Notes: a model not told the origin generated them from the letters alone. Shown: positions 9,679-19,200, counted from the stretch's first letter. The stretch is DNA of 64,000 nt from Pleurocapsa sp. FMAR1 (GCF_963665995.1 NZ_OY762512.1:2852001-2916000); one strand, 5' to 3'. Translations and numbers: made by a program.

Positions 9679-10704
9679 ATGTCTCGCTCTAAAGCTCTGC
9701 AATCATATATCTTAGTTCGTTTGCTTCTTGCCCCTTTGATGTTGCTGACCATCGCTACTGTGGTGTTTTTGCTTTTAAGGGCAACCCCTGGAGATCCTGC
9801 CGATGCGATTTTAGGTACTCGCGCCCCAGAAGCAGCTAAAGCAGCATTGCGATCGCAATTAGGTTTAACAGATCCTCTCTGGCAACAGTATTTTGACTAC
9901 CTCAAAAATTTACTCAGCTTTGATTTAGGAAGCTCTCTTTCGAGTCGTGGTTTATCAGTTTGGTCAGTAATTAAAGACTATTTTCCCGCCACCGTCGAAC
10001 TTTCTTTGTGCAGCATGATTATTGCTGTATTGGTAGGTGTTTTAGTGGGTATGGTTTCTGCTTCCTCAGAGCATAAGTTTATTGATGCGGGAGGTCGTTT
10101 ATTTGGGATTATTACCTATTCTCTGCCTTTGTTTTGGGTAGGCATGGTCTTACAGTTAATCTTCGCGGTGAATTTAGGCTGGTTTCCCCTGGGTACTCGC
10201 TTTCCGATTAGTTCTCCCACTCCGCCTCAGGTAACGGGACTGTATTTAATTGACAGCTTGCTAGCAGGAGATATGGGGATGTTACTCCACACCATACATT
10301 ATTTAGCACTGCCTAGTCTGACTTTAGGTTTATTGTTAAGCGGTATTTTTGAACGTATCGTTAGGGTTAATCTCAAGCAAACTTTACAAGCCGATTATGT
10401 TGAGGCAGCTAGAGCCAGAGGTATTCCTGAAGGCACTATCTTAGTTTCCCATGCAATGAAAAACGCTCTAATTCCTGTAATTACAGTACTAGGTTTAACC
10501 TTTGCAGCATTGCTAGGTGGTGCTGTATTGACTGAGGTAACTTTTTCTTGGCCAGGTTTAGGCAATCGACTCTACGAGGCTATTTCTCTGCGAGATTACC
10601 CTACTGTGCAAGGGGTAATGGTATTTTTTGGCATTATTGTGGTGATTGCTAGTATTGCGATCGATATTATCAATGCCTATATTGACCCCAGAATTAGGTA
10701 TTAA
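9679..10704 (+). CDS. ABC transporter permease, DppB/OppB type
   Basis: Inner-membrane permease of a peptide/nickel-type ABC importer. The first helix and the RATPGDPADAILG stretch at the N-terminus are typical of DppB-type subunits. Six membrane helices are predicted. The EAA loop that contacts the ATPase, EAARARGIPEGTILVSHAM, lies near residue 245. The length of 341 aa is standard. No second permease, ATPase or binding protein lies nearby, so its partners must be elsewhere; such scattering is common in cyanobacteria. The substrate cannot be assigned. Confidence 0.9.
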   Translation: MSRSKALQSYILVRLLLAPLMLLTIATVVFLLLRATPGDPADAILGTRAPEAAKAALRSQLGLTDPLWQQYFDYLKNLLSFDLGSSLSSRGLSVWSVIKDYFPATVELSLCSMIIAVLVGVLVGMVSASSEHKFIDAGGRLFGIITYSLPLFWVGMVLQLIFAVNLGWFPLGTRFPISSPTPPQVTGLYLIDSLLAGDMGMLLHTIHYLALPSLTLGLLLSGIFERIVRVNLKQTLQADYVEAARARGIPEGTILVSHAMKNALIPVITVLGLTFAALLGGAVLTEVTFSWPGLGNRLYEAISLRDYPTVQGVMVFFGIIVVIASIAIDIINAYIDPRIRY

Positions 10705-10771
10705 ACTTTAGCTAAAAGAAAAATTTGCCAATTCAAGTTAGCATATAGCCTGGGCATTCTACGAAATATTT

Positions 10772-12091
10772 ATGCAAGATCATCTAGAAAAAGCTATTCA
10801 ACTCAAGCAGACGGTAGTAGATTTCGTTTATGATGCAGAAGGTGAAATGGCGATCGCCCTAGAAACCTACGCAGCACAAACAGCTAAAAAGAATAGCTAC
10901 GGTATTAAACAGCAAAATTTAACTGTTGATTTATTTCTGAGCGAGGGAAAAATACAGGCTCAAACTCCTTTGGATCTATTTTTAGCACAGGCTAAGGATT
11001 TAAACGCCGATGACATAGAAATAATTAAGCTGTGGAAGCATAATTTTATTGGCTTGTTTGAAATTCAAGCGATCGCCGATGATTCTTATCAGTTAATGAA
11101 CTGGTTAACTGCTAAAACCTATCAAGTTTATGGTCATTCTGGTATACCAGACAAGGAAAAGAACAGATGGCAGCCAGGAGAAATTATTTTAACTATTATT
11201 GCACCTATAAACGCTCGCGAGTGGTTCTTTTTCAGCGATCGCATTATTAAAGGCAGGTTAAGTCAGCCCAAACTAGCTGTAGCTGTTGGCGAGTTTCGCG
11301 ATAATTACCCTGATTTTCTCTATGCTGATGCACCAAAATTATTAGAACAAGCTTGGGATTCTGTAGCAGTATATCATCAAGAGTTTGTTGACTATATGGG
11401 TAAGGACAATCTGACTTTGCCTGGGTACAAATTAAATCAGAAAATTGCTGAACTTCAGCAGATAATGAGCCAGAAAAAACTGGCTGAAGCAGGTATTGAT
11501 GATTCAAAATCTCTATCCCAATTGCTAACAGAATCAGGTAAAAGTGAGTCTGATTTTACTAAAGCTGCCACGGACTTAGGAGTAGAAGCTCAAACAGTGG
11601 CTAAGATAACTCAGAATAAAGACAAGCTGTCGATGGTAACACCCAAAATCGATCTACCAGCCGATCTTAAACAGGCAGAAGCAGTTACCGTCTTTTCTCA
11701 TCCGCGCTGGGGACAAATGTTTTTACCTACTTACGAGAAGTTTACCAGTTTATTAGCTGATGAGAATCCAGAAGATTCTGAAAATAGTAATCTATATGTT
11801 CGTCGCTATTTGGAAAAGCCAGAAACAAATTATTATGTTTGGCAACAGCTAAAACAAGAGTATCCTCAATCGCTAACGAAACTGTTAAAAAATTATACCA
11901 ATAAAGACAATTTTGATTTAGAAACAGATTTAGAGCAATTATTACTTAAACACAATAAACCATCGACTCCCGAACTGCCTGCGATCGCCAGCGTTCCCAT
12001 ACATCTTAATAATCTCTTTGAAGCAGCCGTAGCACAAGTGCAGAAAACTAAAGCTAAAACTAAGAAAAAGAAGAAAAAAGGTTTTTTGTAA
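10772..12091 (+). CDS. Conserved hypothetical protein, 439 aa
   Basis: A soluble protein that I do not recognise. The N-terminal 200 residues contain many Trp/Phe positions (KLWKHNFIGLFEI, REWFFFSDRIIKG) and look like a globular domain. Residues about 215-285 are helical and low in aromatics. The C-terminus ends in a strongly basic tail (KTKAKTKKKKKKG) of the kind that could touch nucleic acid or membrane. There is no signal peptide. It is transcribed with the same strand and short spacing as the ABC permease (67 bases) and the DUF4112 gene (89 bases), but a shared function is not evident. Confidence 0.65.
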   Translation: MQDHLEKAIQLKQTVVDFVYDAEGEMAIALETYAAQTAKKNSYGIKQQNLTVDLFLSEGKIQAQTPLDLFLAQAKDLNADDIEIIKLWKHNFIGLFEIQAIADDSYQLMNWLTAKTYQVYGHSGIPDKEKNRWQPGEIILTIIAPINAREWFFFSDRIIKGRLSQPKLAVAVGEFRDNYPDFLYADAPKLLEQAWDSVAVYHQEFVDYMGKDNLTLPGYKLNQKIAELQQIMSQKKLAEAGIDDSKSLSQLLTESGKSESDFTKAATDLGVEAQTVAKITQNKDKLSMVTPKIDLPADLKQAEAVTVFSHPRWGQMFLPTYEKFTSLLADENPEDSENSNLYVRRYLEKPETNYYVWQQLKQEYPQSLTKLLKNYTNKDNFDLETDLEQLLLKHNKPSTPELPAIASVPIHLNNLFEAAVAQVQKTKAKTKKKKKKGFL

Positions 12092-12180
12092 TAATTAAAT
12101 AAAATTTATAACTATAGAGAGAAGAAACTGTTGAGCGATCGCTATAAGATAAAGCAGTTATATTCTTATGTACAAAATCA

Positions 12181-12579
12181 ATGGATAAGATTCAACAGCT
12201 AAAAAATCTTCGGAAAATTCGGAAAATAGCCAAGCTTTTAGATACAGCCATTGGTATTCCTGGGACTAAAATTCGTTTTGGTCTAGATCCGATATTGGGT
12301 TTAATTCCAGGAGGAGGAGATTTGATTTCGGCTGGTATCTCTGCCTACATGATTTATTTGGCTACTCGTTTTGGACTAGAACGAGCAGAAATATCTAAAA
12401 TGATCAAAAATGTGGCAGTAGAGACAGCCGTTGGCTTTGTACCTTTAGCTGGTGACATTTTTGATGCCTATTTTAAGGCAAATATGCGTAACTTAGAAAT
12501 ATTAGAAAAGCACATAGAGAAAAACGAGGCTGGCGATCAGGTTCAAGTAACTCAAGATTTAAGTACGCTAACCAAATAA
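12181..12579 (+). CDS. DUF4112 family membrane protein
   Basis: A 132-aa protein matching the DUF4112 family: LLDTAIGIPGTKIRFGLDPI, then LIPGGGDLISAGISAY, then GFVPLAGDIFDAYFKANMRN. Two hydrophobic segments (about 38-62 and 78-98) suggest a small membrane protein with the glycine/proline-rich GGGD and PLAGD turns that define the family. Function is unknown. Start ATG at 12181. The next gene follows 83 bases later on the same strand. Confidence 0.85.
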   Translation: MDKIQQLKNLRKIRKIAKLLDTAIGIPGTKIRFGLDPILGLIPGGGDLISAGISAYMIYLATRFGLERAEISKMIKNVAVETAVGFVPLAGDIFDAYFKANMRNLEILEKHIEKNEAGDQVQVTQDLSTLTK

Positions 12580-12662
12580 AATAGATCTTTGGACAGATGT
12601 AATTGACAATCTAGTATGTCAGCTTGAGATATCAAAATAATTATATAGTTAAAATAAAGACT

Positions 12663-12905
12663 ATGCTTCAAGGAATAGAACTGATAGACTGTGCCAAGGC
12701 AAATGCCAAGCAAGGAATTGCGATCGCTGCCAAAAACTCTGGATACGAGCAAAATACCGCTCTATTTATCGAAAATTTACATCAAGCCTGTCAGCAAATT
12801 GGTGTAAACATCGACGAATTAGACGATCTAATTACCGATCAACAAGTTGCTAAAACAAATAGAAAAGTAAGAGAAATTTCCCCTGATACCGCTGAAGATC
12901 TTTAG
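12663..12905 (+). CDS. Small hypothetical protein
   Basis: An 80-aa acidic, helical protein (MLQGIELIDCAKANAKQG...). An in-frame ATG at 12624 would add 13 residues with no obvious ribosome site, so I prefer the ATG at 12663. The first stretch ELIDCAKANAKQGIAIAA and the Asp-rich QQIGVNIDELDDL resemble small cyanobacterial conserved proteins, but I do not recognise a named family. Confidence 0.6.
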   Translation: MLQGIELIDCAKANAKQGIAIAAKNSGYEQNTALFIENLHQACQQIGVNIDELDDLITDQQVAKTNRKVREISPDTAEDL

Positions 12906-12999
12906 ATCGCTTTTAAGTAACGTAAGTTCGGTTTAGGCAGAAGCAAAAGCAGGATCGATAGTAATTGAAGGCTTCTTAATTCAGTCGCTTCAAGCTGTC

Positions 13000-13036
13000 G
13001 GGGCTATGGGCGGAATCTTCGTCCGCCCATAGCCCC
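13000..13036. repeat. Perfect 15-bp stem hairpin between convergent genes
   Basis: GGGGCTATGGGCGGA at 13000-13014 is perfectly complementary to 13022-13036, with a 7-base loop. It sits between the convergent 12663 and tauE-like genes. No T-run follows on either strand (the plus side has an A-run), so it resembles a REP-type palindrome, or a terminator of the minus transcript without a U-tract. Confidence 0.6.
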
Positions 13037-13125
13037 AAAAAACTAGCCCAAAAAGCTGAATCGCTCTATAGAAAAAACGAGTTGGAATCTTATATTTTTG
13101 AATTGCTTCGTTTAGAATCGATGAA

Positions 13126-13851
13126 TCAAACCAGCAATCTCAAACCTGTAACCATCAATAAAGCCAAAGTAATACGCTTAAATGTTAGAGGATTTATTTT
13201 TGTAGACAAAATTATTCCCAGCCACAAGCCAAGAGCAAAACCAGGAAGACTATAAACGGCAAACCGACCAACAGAGATAGTTATGTTTCCTTGCCAGCCA
13301 TGTGCGATCGCTGCTATTAAAGAACTAAAGAAAAATATAGCCGTCAGATTGCCTTTAAATTCTTTGGGAGTCCAACCGCGACAGTTAGCATAGACAATCA
13401 CAGGAGGACCGCCAACGGTATATGCTCCATTGAGAATTCCTGACGCTCCACCAAATATATAAGCCCAAATAGACGATTTTAAGCGAGGTAAAGACAAATC
13501 GAGCCAATCGTAGAGAACATAGCTAATAATTAAAATACCTAATCCTTTAAGAGCGATCGCTTCAGGAATGCGGTCAAGTAATAAAGTACCGACAGGAGTG
13601 GCTATTAAAGCTGCGATCGCCAATTTCTTAACTGCTTTTAGGCTACAGTTACGGCGATAATGATACCAAATGACGATATTGGCAATAATGCCCACCAAAG
13701 TAACTAATGGCACTGCGGTTTGCAAGCCAATCACTCCAGGTAAAAAAGACATAGAAACGATCGCAAAGCCGAATCCAGTTATGCTTTGAGTTAAAGCTGC
13801 CAGAAAGATAATACCAGCAACTAGCAAATGTTCGTTTCCGTATAGCTCCAT
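13126..13851 (-). CDS. TauE/SafE family anion exporter
   Basis: A 241-aa membrane protein with about eight hydrophobic segments and the family's duplicated pattern, including AALTQSITGFGFAIVSM in the first half and GGASGILNGAYTVGGPPVIVY in the second. Family members export sulfite, sulfoacetate or related anions, or act as general permeases. The start codon directly abuts the uspA stop (no spacing), and the AGCS symporter gene lies upstream, so the three form one operon. The context with a taurine:pyruvate-type aminotransferase and alanine dehydrogenase suggests export of sulfite, sulfoacetaldehyde or isethionate; this is inference. Confidence 0.87.
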   Translation of the reverse strand: MELYGNEHLLVAGIIFLAALTQSITGFGFAIVSMSFLPGVIGLQTAVPLVTLVGIIANIVIWYHYRRNCSLKAVKKLAIAALIATPVGTLLLDRIPEAIALKGLGILIISYVLYDWLDLSLPRLKSSIWAYIFGGASGILNGAYTVGGPPVIVYANCRGWTPKEFKGNLTAIFFFSSLIAAIAHGWQGNITISVGRFAVYSLPGFALGLWLGIILSTKINPLTFKRITLALLMVTGLRLLV

Positions 13852-14277
13852 TTATTTGAGAACTAACACTGGACAGGGAGATAGTCTTACCACCCTTTCT
13901 GCTACCGAACCAAGTAAAAAACGGCTCACTCCCTTACGTCCGTGGGAAGGCATGACGATTAAATCTGCCTCGATCTCTTTGGCGTAGTCAACAATTTGTG
14001 TACTGGGGTCGCCAATTGCCACATCGATTTGAATTTCCCTATATCCCATTTCATCCAGCTTTGACCCCAAAAAGCTTTTGACCTTTTGTTTTCTTTGTTC
14101 ATTGTCTAGAGTATTCCACATGGCTGCTGGATCGGCAGGATGCAGAGGAGTTAGGACGTGAATTAGTTTTAAAGCTGATTCATCGGCAACGTATTCTTTA
14201 GCTGGTGCGATCGCCTCATAAGACCATTCCGAAAAATCAATGGGAATTAAAACAGATTTTTTTTTGAGCCAACTCAT
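13852..14277 (-). CDS. Universal stress protein family (UspA)
   Basis: A 141-aa single-domain USP. The start KKKSVLIPIDFSEWS matches the first strand with its conserved Asp. The C-terminal nucleotide site is MPSHGRKGVSRFLLGSVAE followed by CPVLVLK; compared with the ATP-binding G-x2-G-x9-G-S pattern the first Gly is Pro, so ATP binding is plausible but not certain. It is packed between the AGCS symporter (13 bases upstream) and the TauE-like exporter (no gap), which suggests a role in transport or its control. Start ATG at 14277. Confidence 0.9.
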   Translation of the reverse strand: MSWLKKKSVLIPIDFSEWSYEAIAPAKEYVADESALKLIHVLTPLHPADPAAMWNTLDNEQRKQKVKSFLGSKLDEMGYREIQIDVAIGDPSTQIVDYAKEIEADLIVMPSHGRKGVSRFLLGSVAERVVRLSPCPVLVLK

Positions 14278-14290
14278 AATTTATCTCCTC

Positions 14291-15850
14291 CTATTTTAAG
14301 ACAGGTTCTTTAATCTTATTGACTTCTGCCAGCATTGCCCCAGATTTAAGGCGAGACATATAGTTATTTAGCTCTCTAGCAATCAGTCCAGACATTAAAA
14401 AGCAGCCGAATAAATTAGGCAAAGACATCGCTAGTGCCATAATGTCGCTAAAGTCAAGAACAGGACCAAGGTTGACTACTGAGCCTACGAATACGCAGAG
14501 TAAAAAGATTGCTTTGTAAGCATTCACTGTTTTGTCTCCGAAAAGAAATGCCCAAGCTTGCTGTCCATAATAACTCCAGGAAATCATAGTTGAAAGGGCA
14601 AACAAAAAACCAGCCACAGCAATTACGTAGGGAAACCAGCTAATGACTGTGGCAAATGATGCAGCAGAAAGTTGCGCCCCATCAAGATCGAGGGAGTTAG
14701 GATCGGCATAAACCCCAGTCAGAACAATTACAATTGCCGTTAAGTTGCAAATAAATATCGTGTCAATAAATGGCTCTAATAAAGCAACTATTCCCTCTCT
14801 AACTGGTTCATCGGTACGAGCAGCGGAATGGGCGATCGCAGCCGAACCCAAACCTGCCTCGTTAGAAAAAGCAGCCCTTTGAAACCCAGTTACAATTGAG
14901 CCAACAATACCTCCTGCCACAGCTTCGGGAACAAATGCCGTTCTGATAATTGTAGCGATCGCTGCTGGAACCACAGTTAGATTAACTAATATTACCCAAA
15001 AACAGGCTAAAGCATAAATTACCGCCATAACTGGGACTAAAACCCCTGCTACTGCACCAATGCGCTCTATACCTCCCAAAATTACTAAACCGACGGTTAC
15101 TGCCAAAATGATGCCAAACAGCCAGCTAAGATTCTCAAAAAATGGCAAAACGTTGGATACTGCCGCAAAAGCTTGATTCGCCTGAAACATATTGCCAATG
15201 CCTAAGCTGCCAATGGCACAAAGAACAGCAAAAATTACTGACAACGCTTTTCCTAAACCCCCCATACCCATTGCTGACAAGCCACGATTTAGGTAATACA
15301 TCGGACCACCACCCACCGTACCATCGGGCTTAATGATGCGATATTTTTGACCGAGGGTACATTCTGCGAACTTACTCGACATACCCAGAAAGCCAGCCAT
15401 TGTCAACCAAAAAGCTGCTCCTGGTCCTCCCAAGCGAATCGCGATCGCAACTCCTGCAATATTACCAATGCCTACCGTACCAGAAAGGGCTGCTGATAGA
15501 GCCTGAAAATGTGATACATCTCCTTCGTCATGAGGATCGTCGTATTTTCCCTGCACTACATCGATGGCGTGTTTAAATGCCCGAATATTAATAAATTTTA
15601 GGCGTAGGGTAAAAAATATTCCTCCAGCAATTAGCCAAAGAACAATCAACGGCATCCCGTTTTCGCCACCAATCTTAAAATAGAAAAATAGACTTAATAC
15701 GTCGACAATTTTCTGGAATACTGCCTCTATTCCGCCCAAAAATCCTCCAGGCACATTTTCTTCTTGAGCCAAAGCAACTTGAGGTACTAAGACTATTAAT
15801 AAGATAGGCAGCCACAAGTATTTTTTGAACTTCAACAATAATTGCTTCAT
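14291..15850 (-). CDS. Sodium:alanine (AGCS family) symporter
   Basis: A 519-aa inner-membrane carrier with a signal-like first helix and about eleven hydrophobic segments. Family hallmarks are LSGTVGIGNIAGVAIAIRLG, the motif GFLGMSSKFAECTLGQKYR, and GFQRAAFSNEAGLGSAAIAH. AGCS carriers import alanine or glycine with Na+. The operon partners (UspA, TauE/SafE) and the nearby alanine dehydrogenase suggest it brings in alanine or another small zwitterion feeding the aminotransferase. Taurine is possible but not shown by sequence. Start ATG at 15850, first gene of its operon. Confidence 0.92.
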   Translation of the reverse strand: MKQLLLKFKKYLWLPILLIVLVPQVALAQEENVPGGFLGGIEAVFQKIVDVLSLFFYFKIGGENGMPLIVLWLIAGGIFFTLRLKFINIRAFKHAIDVVQGKYDDPHDEGDVSHFQALSAALSGTVGIGNIAGVAIAIRLGGPGAAFWLTMAGFLGMSSKFAECTLGQKYRIIKPDGTVGGGPMYYLNRGLSAMGMGGLGKALSVIFAVLCAIGSLGIGNMFQANQAFAAVSNVLPFFENLSWLFGIILAVTVGLVILGGIERIGAVAGVLVPVMAVIYALACFWVILVNLTVVPAAIATIIRTAFVPEAVAGGIVGSIVTGFQRAAFSNEAGLGSAAIAHSAARTDEPVREGIVALLEPFIDTIFICNLTAIVIVLTGVYADPNSLDLDGAQLSAASFATVISWFPYVIAVAGFLFALSTMISWSYYGQQAWAFLFGDKTVNAYKAIFLLCVFVGSVVNLGPVLDFSDIMALAMSLPNLFGCFLMSGLIARELNNYMSRLKSGAMLAEVNKIKEPVLK

Positions 15851-16355
15851 GATTCTAACTAACTTGAAATGATAAATTTTTGTGAATGTTTACATTGCAA
15901 AAGTACGCTTTACTTTTTGTTTTTTGACAGACGATAAACGTTTATCAATTTTTTTTAGGCAATGGCTTAAGTTTGCATTTGTTTAGTTGATAAAACTGTA
16001 ATTGAATATACTATAATTATTAAAAAGCCAAAATTAATATTATAAATATCAGGAGTCAATCGCCTCAAACGCCCATTAATGTGTAGTAATTTAGATAAGT
16101 TTTGTTCTTACTACTCAACTTCTTTTTTATCAAAAAATAGATTTTGTTTAAATTATTATTGATATTTAGAAAACGCTTTATTTAATAATAAAAAAAATAA
16201 ACATAGTAAAATTTGCGAGCTTCGATTAAAAGCTGCAAAAAGTTTTTAACTATTAAATTAGTCAGGTATTACTTCAATTGATTGTCAAGAAATAAAAGTA
16301 ACACCTGGCTTTACAAAACGATGCCGATCGCTAGTGTAATTGTCAGAAAAACAAT
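15851..16355. other. AT-rich intergenic region upstream of the AGCS operon
   Basis: 505 bases without a credible gene. It holds a perfect 14-bp palindrome GATAAACGTTTATC at 15933-15946, about 85 bases upstream of the symporter start and a plausible operator. A 12-bp inverted repeat (16263-16274 with 16296-16307, one G.U on the minus strand) lies just past the end of ald. The rest is poly-A/T. Confidence 0.6.
16263..16307 (-). terminator. Hairpin after ald, possible terminator
   Basis: Inverted repeat CAGGTATTACTT / AAGTAACACCTG with a 21-base loop, about 50 bases past the ald stop in the direction of transcription. Only a loose T-rich stretch follows, so it may be an mRNA end-stabilising hairpin rather than a strong terminator. 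Confidence 0.4.
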
Positions 16356-17465
16356 TTAAGCTAAAGAAAATTCGGCATTACGGGCGACTAAATCTTTGAA
16401 TACTTCTCTGACTACAGGATGTACTAACTGATGATTATCAACGTTTAATCCCATTGCTAAAGCAGGGTCATTTTCTAAGGCTTTAATTCCCGAATCAGCC
16501 AGCTTAACTACATAAGGTAAAGTACTGTTGTTTAAAGCTTGAGTTGCAGTCCAGGGTACAGCCCCAGGCATATTGGGTACACCATAATGGACAACTCCCT
16601 CTTCAACATAGACGGGCTGCGAGTGAGAAGTTGGACGCAAAGTTTCAATACATCCTCCTTGATCTACGGCTACATCAACAATTACCGAACCAGGGCGCAT
16701 CTGGGCAACTAAAGTACGATTAACTAAAGTTGGTGCATTTTTGCCTGGAATTAATACCGCACCGATCAACAAGTCTGCATCGGGTACAGCAGCTTCGATA
16801 GCTGCGGTGGTGCTATAGAGTAGTTCCACTCTAGAACCAAATAGAGTTTCTAAATAAGATAGTCGCTCAACGCTGATATCAAAAATCTGGACTTTTGCAC
16901 CCATGCCCACGGCAATTTTGGCTGCTTCAGTACCAACAACACCACCACCTAAGATTGTGACTTTGCCTGGAGATACTCCTGGGATACCACCTAATAAAAC
17001 CCCTCTGCCTCCCTGTTGCCTTTCTAAAAAGCGTGCGCCAAACTGTACTGCTAACCTACCTGCAATGATGCTCATGGGCATCAGTAAAGGCAAGGTGCGA
17101 TTCAATTCTACCGTTTCATAGGCGATCGCCGTTACCCCAGAATCAATTAGACGTTCGGTAAGGGGTTTATTCGCTGCTAGATGCAGATAGGTAAATAGTA
17201 TTTGTCCTGGCTGGATAAACTGATATTCCGTTGCCAAAGGCTCTTTAACTTTGATGACTAACTCTTGATTCCAGGCATCTTGCGCCTTAGAAACAATAGT
17301 TGCCCCAGCCTGTTGATAATCGCGATCGCTAAATCCCGAACCAACTCCAGCCGAAGTTTCTACAGATACATTATGACCTTTATCGGTCAAAACTCTAACG
17401 CTGGCAGGAGATAATCCTACTCTAAATTCTCGATCTTTAGTTTCCTTTGGTACGCCGACTTGCAT
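16356..17465 (-). CDS. ald: Alanine dehydrogenase
   Basis: NAD-dependent oxidative deamination of L-alanine to pyruvate and ammonium, and the reverse. The 369-aa product has the N-terminal MQVGVPKETKDREFRVGLSP signature. The catalytic Lys is in KVKEP and the catalytic His in TYLHLAA. The NAD-binding loop is ILGGGVVGTEAA, followed by DVAVDQGG near residue 265. It lies 90 bases downstream of the class III aminotransferase on the same strand, an arrangement in which it would regenerate pyruvate consumed by transamination and release ammonium. It also has obvious use for alanine imported by the AGCS carrier downstream. Confidence 0.95.
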   Translation of the reverse strand: MQVGVPKETKDREFRVGLSPASVRVLTDKGHNVSVETSAGVGSGFSDRDYQQAGATIVSKAQDAWNQELVIKVKEPLATEYQFIQPGQILFTYLHLAANKPLTERLIDSGVTAIAYETVELNRTLPLLMPMSIIAGRLAVQFGARFLERQQGGRGVLLGGIPGVSPGKVTILGGGVVGTEAAKIAVGMGAKVQIFDISVERLSYLETLFGSRVELLYSTTAAIEAAVPDADLLIGAVLIPGKNAPTLVNRTLVAQMRPGSVIVDVAVDQGGCIETLRPTSHSQPVYVEEGVVHYGVPNMPGAVPWTATQALNNSTLPYVVKLADSGIKALENDPALAMGLNVDNHQLVHPVVREVFKDLVARNAEFSLA

Positions 17466-17505
17466 AATTAATTTCCTTTTTGTAAATTACTTTATACCTC
17501 TGTCA

Positions 17506-17525
17506 GGGCGATTCGCGAATCGCCC
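17506..17525. repeat. Perfect 20-bp palindrome between ald and the aminotransferase
   Basis: GGGCGATTCGCGAATCGCCC is its own reverse complement and is followed by CCTACGGG. It resembles a short palindromic repeat found in many cyanobacterial intergenic regions; a related 28-bp palindrome sits at 58055-58082. It could fold in the operon mRNA between the two genes and tune the expression of ald. Confidence 0.7.
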
Positions 17526-17555
17526 CTACGGGAGATATCTCTTATACCTTTAAAC

Positions 17556-18962
17556 CTAGCTATCTAAAGCTTGTTTCAAACTATCTACTATCAAATCTGC
17601 ATCTGCTTTAGTCAAAATTAAAGGAGGAGCAATAATCAGCACGTTAGAAAGCCCTGGCACAGTACTGCTATTACGTCCAATTATTGTGCCTAATTCTAAG
17701 CAGCGAGCCACAATTGCACCTACCTTTTCTCCTGCTAGGGGTTCTTTGGTTTCCTTGTCCGCTACTAATTCAATGCCGATTAGCAATCCTTTACCTCGTA
17801 TATCGCCAACGTTGGGATGGTCTTCCAAGTTAGATAGTTCTGCTCTTAAATATGTCCCCATTTTGGCAGCTTTTTCTGCTAGCTGTTCCGTCTCGATAAT
17901 CTCGATGTTTTTTAAAGATAGAGCAGTAGAGGCTGGATTGCCTCCATAGGTATTGATATGGCGGAAGTGAGAAGTAGGATCGCTTTCATCTAAGAAAGCT
18001 TCAAAGATATGCTGTTGGGTGACTGTTGCTGAAAGAGGTAAATAACCACTAGTAATACCTTTTGCCAGGGTAATCATATCGGGCTTGACTCCCCAAAGTT
18101 GATGTCCAAACATTTTGCCCAAGCGTCCAAAACCACTGACTACCTCATCAAAGATTAACAAGATGCCATGGCGATCGCAAATATCCCGCAGCATGGGTAA
18201 ATATTCATCGGGAGGAACAATTACTCCTCCACCTGAAATTACAGGTTCAACAATTATTGCAGCTACGCTTTGAGCGCCTTCGTGAATTACAGTGTTTTCT
18301 ATTGAACTGGCACATTCGATATTACATGAGCCATATTCTTTACCAAAGGGACAGCGATAACAGTAAGGTGGATGAACATGAAGAAAGCCAGGTACGAGAG
18401 GATCGTATTTGGCACGTCTTTCGGCTTGAGCAGTGGCACTCAATGCACCCATAGTATTGCCGTGATAGGCTCGATAGCGGGAGATAATTTTATAACGTCT
18501 AGTACCGCCTGTTTGGGAATGGTATTGACGCGCCATTTTAAATGCAGTCTCATTGGCTTCTGAACCACTATTAGAAAAGTGAACCTTGCCCTCAAATCCT
18601 AAAAGCTCAATTAACTTAGCTGCCAGCTTAATTGCTGGGGAATGGCTCATTACCAAAGGAAAATAAGACAGTTCAATCAACTGTTCGTGTGCTGCATCAG
18701 CCAATTCCTTGCGCCCGTAACCGACATTAACACACCATAATCCCGATACACCGTCCAGGTATTCTTTGCCTTCACTATCGGTAACATAACACCCCTCAGC
18801 TTTATCCATACGCTTGGGTGGGTTGCGTTCGTATTTTTTGTGCTGTACCATCGGATGCCATAAAGATTCAACATCCATCTGTGTTAGAGATGTTTCAGAC
18901 TCAGGTGATACTTCTTCTGATTTAGCTGACATAAGCTCATCAGAACGATCTAAATCTAACAT
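17556..18962 (-). CDS. Class III aminotransferase, taurine:pyruvate type
   Basis: A 468-aa PLP enzyme. It closely follows, by memory of the Bilophila Tpa sequence, the taurine:pyruvate aminotransferase subgroup: LWHPMVQHKKY, GVSGLWCVNVGYGRKEL, YHGNTMGALSA, the IFDEVVSGFGR block, the PLP lysine in ITLAKGITSGYLP, and GDIRGKGLLIGIELV. A cysteine-rich insert (CYRCPFG and CNIEC) lies near residue 215. It would take an amine such as taurine or beta-alanine, make L-alanine from pyruvate and release an aldehyde. Alanine dehydrogenase is the next gene. The upstream leader shares a 123-nt block with the leader of the dmmA operon. An omega-amino acid:pyruvate role is the main alternative. Start ATG at 18962. 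Confidence 0.82.
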   Translation of the reverse strand: MLDLDRSDELMSAKSEEVSPESETSLTQMDVESLWHPMVQHKKYERNPPKRMDKAEGCYVTDSEGKEYLDGVSGLWCVNVGYGRKELADAAHEQLIELSYFPLVMSHSPAIKLAAKLIELLGFEGKVHFSNSGSEANETAFKMARQYHSQTGGTRRYKIISRYRAYHGNTMGALSATAQAERRAKYDPLVPGFLHVHPPYCYRCPFGKEYGSCNIECASSIENTVIHEGAQSVAAIIVEPVISGGGVIVPPDEYLPMLRDICDRHGILLIFDEVVSGFGRLGKMFGHQLWGVKPDMITLAKGITSGYLPLSATVTQQHIFEAFLDESDPTSHFRHINTYGGNPASTALSLKNIEIIETEQLAEKAAKMGTYLRAELSNLEDHPNVGDIRGKGLLIGIELVADKETKEPLAGEKVGAIVARCLELGTIIGRNSSTVPGLSNVLIIAPPLILTKADADLIVDSLKQALDS

Positions 18963-19140
18963 TGCATTATTTCCTACTAATATAGTGGTTATTCAAATCT
19001 TTGAGCGATCGCCTGAAGAAATATTTCGCCCAACGCTACAGCGATTTTGAAAATACGCCAGCATAAATTGCGCTTAAGTCTATAATCCCTATATAAAATA
19101 AGGGAGCGAAATTACAGCAATCACTGAAAATGCTATTTAC

Positions 19141-19179
19141 TTCTGCTCTAAGAAAACTGTATCTATCTAGAGCCAGAAC
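19141..19179 (-). promoter_or_regulatory. Hairpin at the 3' side of leader copy A
   Basis: TTCTGCTCTA at 19141-19150 pairs with 19169-19179 (one bulged base). It lies 21 bases downstream, in the sense of the minus-strand genes, of the conserved leader block. A hairpin of different sequence sits at the equivalent place in copy B, which suggests the structure matters rather than the sequence. Confidence 0.5.
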
Positions 19180-19200
19180 ATATACTAAATATAGTTAGGC

